Positions 1-11,800 of a DNA stretch of 64,000 nt are shown here, piece after piece. Both the position numbers and the translations under genes were made by a program. Every line of letters starts with the position of its first letter. Position 1 is the first letter of the stretch. The stretch covers positions 310,001 through 374,000 of the forward strand of contig JAKLMB010000022.1 of NCBI GenBank assembly GCA_022813625.1. The letters run 5' to 3'. The notes beneath the pieces are model-generated. The model did not search any database and was not told where the DNA came from. It was given only the letters and a program-made list of their open reading frames with translations. This stretch comes from Aaosphaeria pasadenensis. Taxonomy: Eukaryota > Ascomycota > Dothideomycetes > Pleosporales.

Positions 1-1
1 C

Positions 2-1342
2 GGCAGCTGGAATGGACATGGGGGTGACTATGTGTATGTACCTTTCGTCAACCATTCAGCTTCAGCAATGGTTGAACCCCATGGCCCAGGCTTCGCGCCC
101 CCCATCCCACCGCCCCAAACGCAGCACGACTACGGCGTCCCTCTTCAATCGGTCCCTGATGGTCGGTTCAACGTACAACATGTCGGCCAACCAGCCCCGC
201 CTCATCGAGGTGCTTACCCGATTTATTACCTCAACCAAGAGCAACGTCCACATGGAATGAGGGGCAGAACTGCAGCATATCCGACTGGAGAACCAAGCAG
301 CCATCCCCAGAACTACAGGAGAGCTACTAGGAACAGCCGTAGAGGCTCAAACCTTCTGGATGATACCCTCCAGGGCGGTCACCGGAATGGTCAAAACGGT
401 CAACAGCATGGCCCTCGGAATGGTCGCCAGAATGGTCACCAAATCGGCTATCAGAGTAGCCGCCACATCGGATATCAGAATGACCGCAACAACATGTATC
501 AGAATGGCCCACCGAACGTTTACCAGAGTGGCTATCAGAATGGCTATTGGCACGGGCCACAGAATGGCTATCAGAATGGCAATCGTAACGGTCCACGAAA
601 TGGCTACGAGAATGGCCGCCGAAGTGATATGAGCGATGGCGGATTTCGAAACCCTGGATACCCAATCGATCATCACGGTCACGAACCCTTCGCCAGGTCT
701 CCCTTTGGAAATGTAAACATGATGCCCAGCAATGCCAGCTACACCCCCACCGATCTCTACAAGCTCGCGACTTTTAGCAATCCCCTCAGCCACGACAACC
801 CCTTCTACGATGCCTACGCCGATTTCTACGCGATGGGACATGCTTATGCGACCGGCAATAATCTTCACCAGCGACGCACTGAAGCTCCATCTTTGTATGA
901 TGCACCAGCCCATTACCTTGATCCAGCCTTTCAACTAGGACAAACCCCCCGGCCCGGTTCTCATCGTGAAGGTCAGTCACTTGACGCTGGCGCACCTCAC
1001 CCGCCAGATGACCTCTCCTTCCCAGGCTTGGGTGATGCTCCCGCCGGCCCCATGGAGACGGGCAGGCCTAAGAAATACAAGAACAGGAAGAGCAGGAAGG
1101 ACCTGCACATTGATACTTCTGCAACGGTTCCCATTCGCGACCAGTCAGAGGATAGTTCTATTCAGAGTGGACCTCTCGGTAGTCCTTTCGTTACTCCGCC
1201 TGAATACAATTACAGCTCCGGATCCCAAGGCCCTTCTCGCTTTTATGACACCGAACCATCGCCTCGCACGCCGGAGTCAACGCAAGCGGACCCGAATGCC
1301 CTCGAGCGCTTTCCCGACTTCGACCCCAACGTGCAGTTCTAG
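2..1342 (+). CDS. Asn/Gly-repeat low-complexity protein, 3' part only
   Basis: The reading frame is open from the window edge to a TAG at 1340-1342, giving 446 residues; the start lies upstream of the window. No catalytic domain is recognisable. Roughly residues 115-210 are a degenerate run of short units such as NGYQNG, NGPRNG and NGYENG, rich in Asn, Gly, Gln, Tyr, Arg and His. A basic KKYKNRKSRKD patch follows near residue 360, and the Ser/Pro-rich tail ends in DFDPNVQF. Such composition is typical of disordered, RNA-associated or condensate-forming proteins, but that is inference from composition only. It converges with DDB1 downstream. Coding status is supported by the uninterrupted frame of more than 1.3 kb and by the codon-phased repeats. 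The function is unknown. Confidence 0.7.
   Translation, partial: GSWNGHGGDYVYVPFVNHSASAMVEPHGPGFAPPIPPPQTQHDYGVPLQSVPDGRFNVQHVGQPAPPHRGAYPIYYLNQEQRPHGMRGRTAAYPTGEPSSHPQNYRRATRNSRRGSNLLDDTLQGGHRNGQNGQQHGPRNGRQNGHQIGYQSSRHIGYQNDRNNMYQNGPPNVYQSGYQNGYWHGPQNGYQNGNRNGPRNGYENGRRSDMSDGGFRNPGYPIDHHGHEPFARSPFGNVNMMPSNASYTPTDLYKLATFSNPLSHDNPFYDAYADFYAMGHAYATGNNLHQRRTEAPSLYDAPAHYLDPAFQLGQTPRPGSHREGQSLDAGAPHPPDDLSFPGLGDAPAGPMETGRPKKYKNRKSRKDLHIDTSATVPIRDQSEDSSIQSGPLGSPFVTPPEYNYSSGSQGPSRFYDTEPSPRTPESTQADPNALERFPDFDPNVQF
381..620 (+). repeat. Degenerate tandem repeat built on AATGG units
   Basis: Units such as cagaatggctat and cggaatggtcac recur with 12-18 nt spacing and stay in codon phase, encoding the NG/NGYQ repeats of the protein at 2-1342. 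Copies have diverged in sequence but not in reading frame, which points to selection on the encoded protein. Confidence 0.75.
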
Positions 1343-1871
1343 ATTTGTCGATGTGTGTGGAGTCAGACACGACCTTCATGAGTGCCACGACCATCATCTT
1401 GCCGTCCCCAGGCCTTTTTCTCTTCGAATTCACTGTGCTTTCTGGAGTTCGTATATGAGGTTTGTAACATGATTTTTTCTTTTCTTCTTTCACTTTTTCC
1501 TTTTCTCTTTTTCTCCGTCCCCTTTTCTGCCATCCCCTAATTGCACTATATACTTATACCCACAATCATGTATTATGACCTGGAGGAGTTGAAGGGGTGA
1601 CAGGGTGGACTGGAGTTGAGGATTGGAGGTTGGAGGATATTGAATGGGGGATACAGGGGGGTTGATGGAGTTTGCAAGTTGGAAGTTGATGATTGGGGGT
1701 TGGGGACGACAATCGGGTGAGGATGGCAAGGTTTCTGGTGTGTTTTGATAAGTTGTGCAAGATAAAATTGCGAAAACCGAGAAAACCGAGAAAAAATTGG
1801 AGAGGTCTTGTAAAATTCTATTCACTATGCACTCGTGATATGCCTATCAAACAGATCCGGACGTTTTCACC
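1343..1871. other. Convergent 3' intergenic region
   Basis: This stretch separates the ends of the Asn/Gly-repeat gene (+) and DDB1 (-). It holds a T-rich tract at about 1470-1520 and a G/T-rich stretch at about 1580-1700. No conserved ORF is seen; it is probably the 3' UTRs of both genes. Confidence 0.6.
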
Positions 1872-4800
1872 TCAGTGTAATCTCCGTAAGCCTTCCACTA
1901 TACCCCTCACCTCCTCCAGATCAACCCCCAAGCCATCTATAGCTTGCCTCTGCACCTCCTCGCTCTCGTCCAGGAATCTTTCAATTAGCTCTCCATCGAC
2001 AAAACGCTCCGGCTCCTCTGCCTCTCTGACTTGGTTCTTGTATGCGCGATATTTCATGAATTCGACTTGGCCCGGACCCTGTACAAGTTCCGCAAGCCGT
2101 GCTTGCAGTTGCATGAGAAGGTTCTGGTAGGAAGGTGAAATGAGGCCAAACAAGTATAAAGAACCCTCAACCTAGATAGGCGCGTTAGCAATGCAAGCAA
2201 GGGCAGGGTAGAAACGTTGATCCTAACTTACAGTCGCCATGAAAGCTCTCGGAACGACGACAGCACCTGGCGGAGCCAATACGTCGATTCTCCGTATCCT
2301 GTTCACCATTTCACCGAGTAGCATCTCAGATGTCCTCATCAGTCGCCGCCTGTGGTCATCAATTTCTGCATTGGGATCTCTGCTGAGTACGAGAAGGTTG
2401 CCTTCAGCATCGCTTTCAAGATAGGTATCATCATCCACTTCAGCGACGGCAGTGGCCCATGTTGTTTGGAAGTGCCTAGCGACTTCTGTGATGCGATCGG
2501 AGAGTCCACTTTCACCGCGTTCGTATTGGACTACCACGATAGATTTCATGAGATCGGCGATTGTGATTAAAGTACCATTGACGATGAGGTCGATAGGGGC
2601 AGTAGAACAGCGGAAGGATGCAGCTTTTACGAGCTCTGGTCGGCCTTCACTACGATACTCGACATCATAGATAACGACCGTCTTGATGAGTGCTGCAACG
2701 ATCTTGCCTTCGCACATAGCCAGGCATCTGCAGCCCCCTTTGACCGCGAGCTCGGTGACCAGTTTGAGCACGCGATCTTCAGTGACTTCGAGGATAAGGA
2801 TTCGCCCGCGTTCTGCAACGGCACTTTGATCATCCAAATACGCGGTTCCGACGACGAAACGCTCACTTGTCGATCCAGATCCATCTGGTAACTCGCAACG
2901 CATGACACTCTCGACAAGCTCTTGTTCTTTGAGCATGAATGTGTCTAGCTCCTTGAATTGAATCTCGTCAACAAGTTTGAAGTGGCTAATCAAGATCTCT
3001 TCGCCGCCCTTGAGAACTCTCTTGATTGTCCCGAGACCAAAAGCTTTCGATGTGCCGGAGTATGCAATTCTTCGGACAGTCTCGTCGACTTTGAGTGTCT
3101 GTACGTGGGTGGTTCTTTCGGTGTCAACGAGAGCAATACGCAGATCGCTAGTCGTAGCTATGGCGACAGAGCCGGGATAGGCTTCCGAATCAAATGGACA
3201 GACGGTCGTTGCCTTCTCAGCGGTTACAGCGGAGTACACCAATCGTCCCTCTGAGCCATATATGAGTGAGGGATGCTCACATGTAGCGAAAACATTAAAC
3301 AAGCCATCGCCACGCGGTAGTGCCCGGAAATTCGCCTGTTGTGTTCCCAGAATGATGCTTTTGCGTCCTGAGAGCTGATTGTTCTTAGGGTTGAAGGAGT
3401 ATGTAACGACATTTCCATCCGCCATTGCGACAAACAACGTCGGGGATTGTAGATCAAAGATCTGAGCCAGAAGAATTGATCGGGGAACCGAATCTTCAGA
3501 GATATGGATATCTTTGACCAATTCTAGAGTATCGATCGCGGCAACTGATAATCTCGAATTGTGCCAGAACCCCAAGAAGCACACGGCGCTTGAGCCGGGA
3601 GCCAAAGCTACGCATGCTACCTGGCTATCAGCACCGAAAGCTTTTTCTTTGATCACAGTTAAGCCCCCCTCAATGTCAAGGACTACCACCGTAACACCTC
3701 CCAAAGAGATGAGCACATGAGTGTCGTTCGAAGCGGCGGCGGTGATACTTTGGCCGTTCGGGGCAGGCCACTCCGCTACGACCATGCCGCCGTCCAAGTC
3801 GGTTATTTGGACGCGGGAGCCTGTAACCTGTACAATGCGACCTTGGGAGACATTTGCTGCAGCAAGTGTGGTTTCCATCAACTGTAGCCCAGCGAATTCG
3901 TCTATCTCTTCAACATCCCCCTGTCCATCGAACCGGAAAACGCGTGTTTCTGTCACGAACGTGACCAATAGAACGTCGTCATGGCTGGACAATGAGCTTG
4001 ACCTCAGATTGAACAGATTTGTGATGTGATCCATCTCTCCAAGCACCCCGAGATCCTCAAGACCTACGCCGCTGCGAACACTTCTGAGGCTACCGTCTTG
4101 GTATGCTCCACTTCCTGTGACTATTCGAGCCTGCCCAGATGAATACTCATTGGCCTGGCCCTCTCCAGATCGATTACCCATGTCCATTATAGCAAAATCG
4201 AGAATTGGTGCGATGTTTGAAATGGTTTGTACAACGTCCACCGACTTGTCGCCGATTCTCAGTACTTGGGAATCGCCTTGGTGGGAACCGACAAAGACTA
4301 ACCCTGCGTCAAGGTAGATCAAAACCGATGCTCTTGATGTTTGACCAATTGCATCCAGCTTCCACGACTGAACTTGATCGCGGCTATCCAATAGCACCAT
4401 GAAAAGATATAAACGCCCATAGTCGTCTGCGAAGAGGAAACGTTGGCTATCAATGCGTTCCCAGGCTACGAAAATTGTGGCATCCTCTAGAGGCTCGGTT
4501 ATCATTTCGCCTGTCGTGTCATTGTAGTAACTGATCGATGTTTCACCAAGGATGATCAGGCCAGCTGTATGATATTAATGAGCTGTCAAGCTAGCTGGGG
4601 ACTGGCGTAACTTACAAGCAGGAGCGTCAATGGGTATTACATGACTAGCACCAAGTTCCAGTTCCCCTTTATAGTTTTCGCCTTCATCCAGCTCGATAGA
4701 GTCGGGCCCCGCAAATGAGAGCTCTCGAAGCTTCAATTGAACGCGAGAATGGGTGTCCTCGTATAACAATGCCAGCTTCGGCTTATCATCTTGACTTCTC

Positions 4801-5380
4801 GGCCGCACAAATCCGGATGACCGCACAAACATCTCAGACACTCTAGAGGGAACGGGCTCCCCCACATGTTCTGATTCCTGTTTCCTCTTTTTGCCCCGCT
4901 GGACTAATGGAATAACGGTGATAATGCCCTCGTAAACTTCTAGCGTCAAGAATCGCCCCGAAGGATCGACATGGCACCTCTCTCCAGTCTGTGATTCTCG
5001 AGCCGCGTTATCAGCTACGCTTCCAAAGGTCTTTTCCGTCTGAAGTTGCTTCTTATCGGCATTCCAGGAAAGGGTAAAGTACATAAATCGGTCGGTACCG
5101 ACGAAGAGGTGATCGGTAGGGGATAGCGCCGGTCGAAGCTTCTGAAGCATAGTCACTCTGCCATATATAGACTTAGAGTGCTGAAGAGCCAGTCCATCGG
5201 GACTGTGGGTATAGAATTCGAGCCGGTTGGCCTTGCTTGGTAATGTCATTATCCGCTTGAAATAACAGCACCCTAACTAACTTACGCAACCACAAGACAG
5301 TCCTCATCTGGTGCTAGGAAATTTAATTTGAGAGCATTTCTGACGCTGCTAGGTCGATGGATCGGTGCTATATAAGCCAT
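1872..5380 (-). CDS. DDB1: DDB1, damaged-DNA-binding protein 1 (CRL4 adaptor)
   Basis: Four exons on the minus strand (5380-5286, 5235-4616, 4564-2232, 2171-1872) join in phase to 1115 residues; human DDB1 has 1140. The introns are 50, 51 and 60 nt with GTAAGT-type donors. The start MAYIAPIHRPSSV matches the DDB1 N-terminus. Blade motifs follow, including VAKANRLEFY, YGRLYLF, GLVFVGSHQGDSQ and the C-terminal FVDGELIERFLD. In the family, three beta-propellers and a helical C-terminal domain bridge CUL4 to DCAF substrate receptors, acting in nucleotide excision repair and, in filamentous fungi, also in DNA methylation and development. Related CPSF160 and RSE1 are longer and lack the FVDGELIE tail, so DDB1 is preferred. 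It is divergent from the Pol III gene at 5991. Confidence 0.95.
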
Positions 5381-5990
5381 GATGCTGTCGTGAACTTGGT
5401 GGTTGAATGAAGCTCGGAGGAGGTACGAGAGCTCCGCAAGTTGGCGTGCTTTCGGTGTTAAGCGGAGATTCAAGGAAGGTGTTCGACCTCTGGAAAGAAA
5501 GCTTGTCCAAAACTTGACAGAAAACAACTCAAGGTCTATTGCCAGGCTCGTTTAATAAACATTTCATGAAAGCACCCGTCTGGCATGCATACGTCAAGAC
5601 CTCCGCCAGCGAGCAATGGCTTGCCAGCCGCTTCACGTGAGTTTCGCGTTACGCCAAGGCGCTAGATCTTCGACGTCAACGCGACCGCGGGGTAGCTCGA
5701 ATAATTTTTGTTAACTTCATATCCGGCCAACTTCTTACTAAAGATATTCTCGCATTCTTCCAGGACATCCGATTCTTTATTCCAATTTCTAGTTCCACAA
5801 AGTCAAGCGTGTTAGGATACACTTGAGACTTATCGGATGTTCTCTCTGACTGTCATTATCTGTGCGAATTCGTCGAAATCCTTTTCTCCCATTTCTTGAA
5901 CAAAACTGTCAACCTATCCCTCACCATCTTTGAAGCAAAGAGAACTCACATTGGCACTGATTATTACTGAAAATCACCTGGTCCTTCTAC
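5381..5990. promoter_or_regulatory. Shared divergent promoter, DDB1 / RPC37
   Basis: About 610 nt separate the two start codons, which point away from each other. A pyrimidine-rich stretch at about 5860-5920 precedes the plus-strand start and is probably its leader. No TATA box is obvious. Assignment as a bidirectional promoter rests on gene layout only. Confidence 0.55.
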
Positions 5991-7268
5991 ATGGCTGAAT
6001 CTTCAAGTAAGGACACAATTGTGCAAATACATGTTTGCCTTCAGCTAACACCATCCAAAATAGCCCATCCCAACCGCACCGGCGGAGAAGATCTCCTGCC
6101 TGATGTCCACGAACAGAGCGCCAGTGCTTCCACTAGCCAGACTATTGATGTAGACCATATTGTTGGTCAGGAGATAAAAGATGACGACAATAGCGACACG
6201 GAGGACCCTTACCAGGACGACCCCGTCGTGGCCGAATACAAGATGTTCTTGGTCCAGCCGAAGTACCCAACGTATGTTCTTCAATATATCGACCGCCCTG
6301 CGGATCAGCCTGTCGGTGAAAAATATGGCGCCAAGGTTATCGAGATGCGCGTCAAACCAACTACTGGGTTCTTCGAAGTTGATGTTGCCCTGGACATCCA
6401 TCATAAATTTGATCGTGTGAAGGCGGTCAGATTTGGCGAGGCTTTGAGGAAGACAAAGGCGTTAGGGCAGCAAGGTTACGGAATGGCTGTTGGATTTGGG
6501 CGCGTTATGCCTCGACCTAAACGTCGTGGAGCCGCCGCCGCCGAGGACGAGGAGGACGAAGACGAAGAAGGGGAGGATGGTGCTGCCAGCGCCGGCGCTA
6601 CAATCGTTGATGACGCAGACATGGACAAGTACGTTAACGATTTCGAGGACGCCAACGACAAGGGCCATGTCCTTAACTACATCACCTACGGCGGTCGCGC
6701 TCAAACTCAAGAGGCTGGAAAGCCCGTCTACATGTGTGGTGTTTTCCGCGGTGACGAGTGCCACCTACACAAGATCACGGGCTTCGTCCGGCTCTCAACC
6801 GAATACCATCACTTTGATGCGATCGACCACTTAGACATCGTCGATAAGCGCAAGCAAGCCGGCGGGACCACTGCGCAAGCTCAAGAGCCCAAGGCTGTTG
6901 TCGAACAACCCCTAACTGGCGGACCCATTCTTGATGAGGAGGAGTCTTTCACTCAATTTATGAAGAGGGCGACTGCCGAACCATGGGAGCGTCTCCAATA
7001 CAACGATCAAGACTCGCCAGAGGCATGGCACGCTTTCAGCGAGCGAATGTTCTTGCACGACACCGAAAACGCCGTGAAGCTGGTCTCGCCCATGACCAAC
7101 GAACAGTACGTGGAATCCCTCAGCGCCGTCAAAGGTACCCGGCAACACACTTTGGAAGAAGACGAGCAAGATTTCGGTCCCGAAGAGGAGGAGGATGAAT
7201 CGAACAAGAAGAAGAAACATGTGCCTAGCCATGGTGACCTAGAACACCCAATCGTGGGTCCATTCTAA
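5991..7268 (+). CDS. RPC37: RNA polymerase III subunit RPC37 (RPC5 / Sin family)
   Basis: The protein contains the Sin-like (RPC5) signature near its N-terminus: EYKMFLVQPKYPTYVLQYIDRP followed by YGAKVIEMRVKPTTGFFEVDV. Within Pol III this subunit pairs with Rpc53 (RPC4) as a TFIIF-like module for initiation, termination and reinitiation on tRNA and 5S genes. A 57-nt intron is likely at 6007-6063 (GTAAGG donor, GCTAAC branch, AATAG acceptor), giving 406 residues. Because 57 is a multiple of three and the intron has no stop, an unspliced mRNA would read through as 425 residues. An Asp/Glu-rich stretch (about 545 bases into the gene) and a KKKKH tail flank the less conserved C-terminal half. 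It converges with the acyltransferase gene, 214 nt apart. Confidence 0.88.
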   Translation: MAESSSKDTIVQIHVCLQLTPSKIAHPNRTGGEDLLPDVHEQSASASTSQTIDVDHIVGQEIKDDDNSDTEDPYQDDPVVAEYKMFLVQPKYPTYVLQYIDRPADQPVGEKYGAKVIEMRVKPTTGFFEVDVALDIHHKFDRVKAVRFGEALRKTKALGQQGYGMAVGFGRVMPRPKRRGAAAAEDEEDEDEEGEDGAASAGATIVDDADMDKYVNDFEDANDKGHVLNYITYGGRAQTQEAGKPVYMCGVFRGDECHLHKITGFVRLSTEYHHFDAIDHLDIVDKRKQAGGTTAQAQEPKAVVEQPLTGGPILDEEESFTQFMKRATAEPWERLQYNDQDSPEAWHAFSERMFLHDTENAVKLVSPMTNEQYVESLSAVKGTRQHTLEEDEQDFGPEEEEDESNKKKKHVPSHGDLEHPIVGPF

Positions 7269-7482
7269 GCCCCAGAAACCCCATCTCGAACCGCAAAAAT
7301 CTCAGAAACGATGATATGTAAATAGGTCAAAGTAGGTAGAAAAGTCAGTAGGTGGTGTTTGCATACCCCGGAGTTTAGGTTTGGTAGATACCCTTTATGA
7401 ATACTAGATATCAGGATTCTTTACATTCGTTACGTTCTGACACGACGGTATAGATGTACGTGTATCAGGGTCAGACCACAAC

Positions 7483-10177
7483 CTACAAGCGGGACTGCCC
7501 TGCAAGATTCGTGCGACGACGCCTCCCCTTCGCCTTTGCCACCTGCACTGCGGTCACCTCCTCTCCACCGCCCATATCCGCAACAGCATCCTCCCAAAGT
7601 GGTGCACCAACAACATCAGCGAGGTGCAAAACCCTATGAATCACCGTAGCTCCATCTCTCCGATTTTTGCCCTCCCTCCGACTAAGACTGATTTTCTCCG
7701 CGAACGCCCAGAGAGGACCAGACCCTATGATCCCAGCGGTCCTCGAGCTACGCTCGGGGATCCATTCATCCGCCAATTTGATCGTAGGCGGAGCCTTCGC
7801 GTCTTTCGAGACGGGTTTTGTGACGAGCACGACGCCGTCCTCTTCGAATCGGGTGTACGCGTTCTTCAACGTCTCCTTGTTCACGGCTTCGAAGTAGCTC
7901 AAGTCACCCTGGTGGTACAGTGTCTTGCCGAACAGTTGCGCCTTGTCCTGCACCTTCTTCATTTCCAACCACTTCTCCTTGTCTCCGGATCCCAGTGGTG
8001 GCGTGAGCATGAGTAGAGAGACGGCGCCCAGCCATGCAGATTCGATGAATGGCCAGATGAGGAAGCAGTAGAAGTCGAAGTTCTCGCGGCCGCTCTCTCG
8101 CTCGGCGTCGCTGAGCTCGACGAAGGTTACTTGGTCTTTGTCGCGGCTCACTTTGATCACGTTGTCGTTTTCGAGGATGGCGATGGTGCGGGACAGGTTC
8201 GTGTCGAGTCCTTCGGTTGGGAAGATGAATTCGCCGCGGAAGAGCTAGTGTTTCGTCAGTACGAGGACGTACATGGACTGGAGGAGTATTTTGGGGCTTC
8301 TTACCTGAGAAAGGAAATGTGTCTGGTCGCGCAGATCGTCGTATGATATCCTCTGGACCTCAGGTCCGCCGCCAAGTTTGACTTTGGTGTACATGGCGGC
8401 TGAAACCAGAGCTTGTAGGATGAACAAGTGAATGGTCATGTTTCGATAGAATGAGAGCTGGAATCTGTACAATGTTAGCAAAGACCTTGCTCTGTTAATT
8501 TGGGCTCAAAGAGACATACCGGTCCACGGCATAGTATGTATCTTCTGGCAAACCAGGCACAAGTCCTACGAGCTCTGAGCCTAAGACTTCGAGTGCGCGC
8601 TCTACGACAACGCTTGTAGGCAATCCAGCGAAATGGGCTACGCGACCACCTTGAGCCCTCACCCTCTCACTAAGCCATTCCACTCTCCGAACTAGCTCAG
8701 TCTTTCCAACTCCTCTTCCTCTGAGCGTTAGCAAAATCGTTCCAACAAGCGCTGTAGGCATGACCACTGAAACGTCATTGATCTCGGAAAGAACCTTGTA
8801 TCCCATGGTCCGGAGGATCCTCAGCCGCTCGTCCTTCAGATCCAGCTTCTGTGGAAACTGGTTGAAGCGATCGCGTTGATCGGTGATGAAGGAACGGAGA
8901 CTCCATGGCTCGTGGAACCGAACGTCGACTCTACCAAGCTTCAAAGAAAGTACGGAAGAGGCAGATAGGAAGTCCATGAGATTCTCCTTCGGCTTCGGCT
9001 GGCCTAGGAGTTCGCTAATGTACGAGCTATATTCTGTTAGCAGTTGTAAGGATTTCGAGGTGGGAGACATACTCGACTTCAATGACCTTGTCATACTGGG
9101 TTGACACAGGGCATATGATGGCATCGTCAACTCTCCCCGATGCTACACTATCTAGCATGTAAGAAAGAATACCGAACTTTGGGGGCAGCAGCTTCCCAGT
9201 TCTGCTTCGGCCTCCTTCTATGAAGCATTCTAGATTGTAGCCTTGTTGAAGCAGCGTGTCGATATAAGCCTGAACGAGCGTGGTGTATAATTGATCATCT
9301 CCAAAGCTCCTGCGAATCCACATTGCACCACAATGCTGCAGAAATGATCCGACCACAGGGAAGTTGAGGTTGTCACCTGCCACCACTGTCGGCAGAGCCA
9401 GTCCGAGTCTGTAGCATATGATTTGGAGTGACACATAGTCTACATGAGACCTATGACAGGGCAAGAATATGATTGATTGGTTCTTCCTCGCCGCTTGCTC
9501 GGCGACAGATCGGAGTCGCAAGACCTCCTCACTCGATACGTGCACACCTATACCCTTTTGTAAGCCGCCTGGACCAGGATATTTGTGTTAACAAGTCACC
9601 ACTCACCTTGATGGTATGCGCGCGTCAAAAGCTGCGTAGCTAGATAGTATGCGCCGCGCAGATACCTCTTGCTCTCCATCTTGCAGATCATCTGGTCGGT
9701 CAACGTATCCGCGACCTCCATGAGACTCTCTTCAATCTGCACTCTCCTTTTCGCCTTGCGATCCTTCTCTCCAACCTGATTCCCATCTCTCGCGGCACCA
9801 CCCAGTAACCCTTCCTGCGCTTCCACCTCCACCCGTTTCGCCGCAAGGTCCCTGACTTTGGTAACCAGCATCTTGTTGCTCAACACGCGGTTCTTCATCT
9901 GCTCCGAGAAGCCGGAGTAGAACACTGGCTGACCGACCACGTCATCGTAGGAGCGCCATCCCGTGCCAGAGACGTGCATCGAGACCTCTCGGATGAAGTC
10001 CAGCGGCGACGAGCGAAAGCGCGCCATGCTGTGGACCAGGCTGCGCTCGGGGGATTCATTGTAGCCGGAAGCATGGAGGTGTACTTCGTCGTCCGCGGTT
10101 ATGCTGAGGTCTGGGGCTTGCTCCGATGGCTGCGGGCGCGCAGCGTTGCGCTTGGGCGGCGCGTTCGAGGACGGCAT
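7483..10177 (-). CDS. PlsB/GNPAT-type glycerophosphate (DHAP) acyltransferase with SRL terminus
   Basis: Five exons (10177-9607, 9547-9073, 9026-8520, 8464-8305, 8244-7483) join in phase to 824 residues. Introns are 46-60 nt. The acyltransferase core has the catalytic HX4D motif as HRSHVDY (His222, Asp227), IRRSF (268-272) and FIEGGRSRTGK (299-309). These are blocks I-III of the PlsB/GPAM/GNPAT family, which puts the first acyl chain on glycerol-3-phosphate or dihydroxyacetone phosphate. The ELLGQPKPKE segment and the C-terminal half also resemble the GNPAT/GPAM class rather than the ER-type Sct1/Gpt2 enzymes. The last three residues, SRL, form a peroxisomal targeting signal type 1 variant, as expected for a peroxisomal DHAP acyltransferase. 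The substrate cannot be told from sequence. No transmembrane anchor is obvious. Confidence 0.88.
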
Positions 10178-11800
10178 GGTGGAGTTGCGCTCGGGGTGGT
10201 GTATGGTCGGAGGAGGTCAGGAGAGGTCGTGAGCCATGAGACGGGTGGACTTTTCGATCAATTCCGTGGGATAGATGGTAGTATACAATGGCTGTTGTTT
10301 AAGTCGCTCACATTGTATAGCCAAGGTGTGTATGCTCGATGTTGATACGCCGGATCGTAGTCCGACGACTGGGGAAGCTCCCCTGTTTGGGGTGATGCAT
10401 GTGCATCTATCTGATCCGAGGCACATTTTGCGGGGAGGTGGCGTCCGATCTCCGATGTTCCCAATTGCGAGGCACGATCAGCCTTTTGTACCCCTGAACT
10501 CGAATCCATCTTGAAAATAATTATTAGTAGGAAGATCGTATCAATTGGCAAGATCTGGAGGTCCTAGAAGGTTCAACACTGAAAACATTGACCGGTATGG
10601 AGATCTCTACATCACTTCTTTGTCTTGATCTCTTCTCCGTCCCAAATCCATGTGGTACTGCCAAACATGAAAAAACATAACTGTAAGTATCATCCAGATT
10701 CCAGACATCTCCAAAAGTATACTATATGGCCAATTCCAATCCACAAACAACAATACAACCGTAATACTTTCGAGAAAAGATAAAGCAGAAGAAATGCTCC
10801 AATATGCTCCATCTATGCACTCACAGCTTCAACCTCACCCTGACCAATCAGCATACATCATGCGTTATATATCAACATCTTCACTAAAATGCAATTAAAT
10901 CTCCACCTCAACCTCATTTCCTCTTCTTTACGTACAGTGCTTCTCCTTATCTACCAAAATATTACGCATGAATCAATTGCTTTTCCTACCAACTGCTATA
11001 CCAACATCAATTCGAGCAGCCACTCAACGTAATCTGACGAAACCCCCAACAAGGCCTCGTTTTTCCTCGATCAGATACATGTCATCACTAATCTCGTCCC
11101 TCCCTCTCGTCCTAGATAGGTAATGTGAATTTTACTTTACCATACCTTGCTATTCCTTACTATACCATACTTTATACCCAACAATACCTTACTCTATCAC
11201 CACACCTCACCACGCCATACCCTCCCCCAACCACTCAACAACCACATAATCATAACCAAAAACCAGAAAGATTACATCAAACAGCCCTACCTAAAAACCC
11301 CATCGTACCCCTACCCCTGTCCCCGTCCCCACGCCAGCGAAATCGCAATGCCGATACCCATGCCGACGCGCTCGTCATATCGGCATGACGCCATCGCTCA
11401 GGATGCCGACGCCTAGGACGGAATGAGCACTTGTAATGTAAGATGGATAGTCTGGTTTGTGGATTAGAGGGACTGGGGTGTATTTTATTTCGGGGTGGGA
11501 TGCTGGTGGGTACGGTGGTGTGGGTGGAGATATTGGGGACGGTTAGTTAAAGTAGGTGGCGATATGGATGGGGATGGGGATGGATTAGCTACTTTTTGGG
11601 TTCTATTTTTGTGGATGTGCGGTTGGGATGGTTGTATATACAGGGACAGGCTGTGATGGTGGTCATGATGTTGTATATCTTCGATGTTGATGTTGATATT
11701 GGTGAATTTGTTTCATTGTTCTTGGGTTTAAACTTTTATATCTTTTCTATGTATCATCTAGTTATGCTTTTTGCTGCTCTAGACACCTCGTCCTTTACTT
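10178..11800. other. Gene-free intergenic region
   Basis: The region contains the acyltransferase promoter (near 10180-10500) and the 3' flank of the ABC gene (about 11400-11800). The segment 11120-11330 is strongly strand-biased, rich in A, C and T on the plus strand. Short ORFs here show no conserved motif and I do not call any. Confidence 0.6.
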
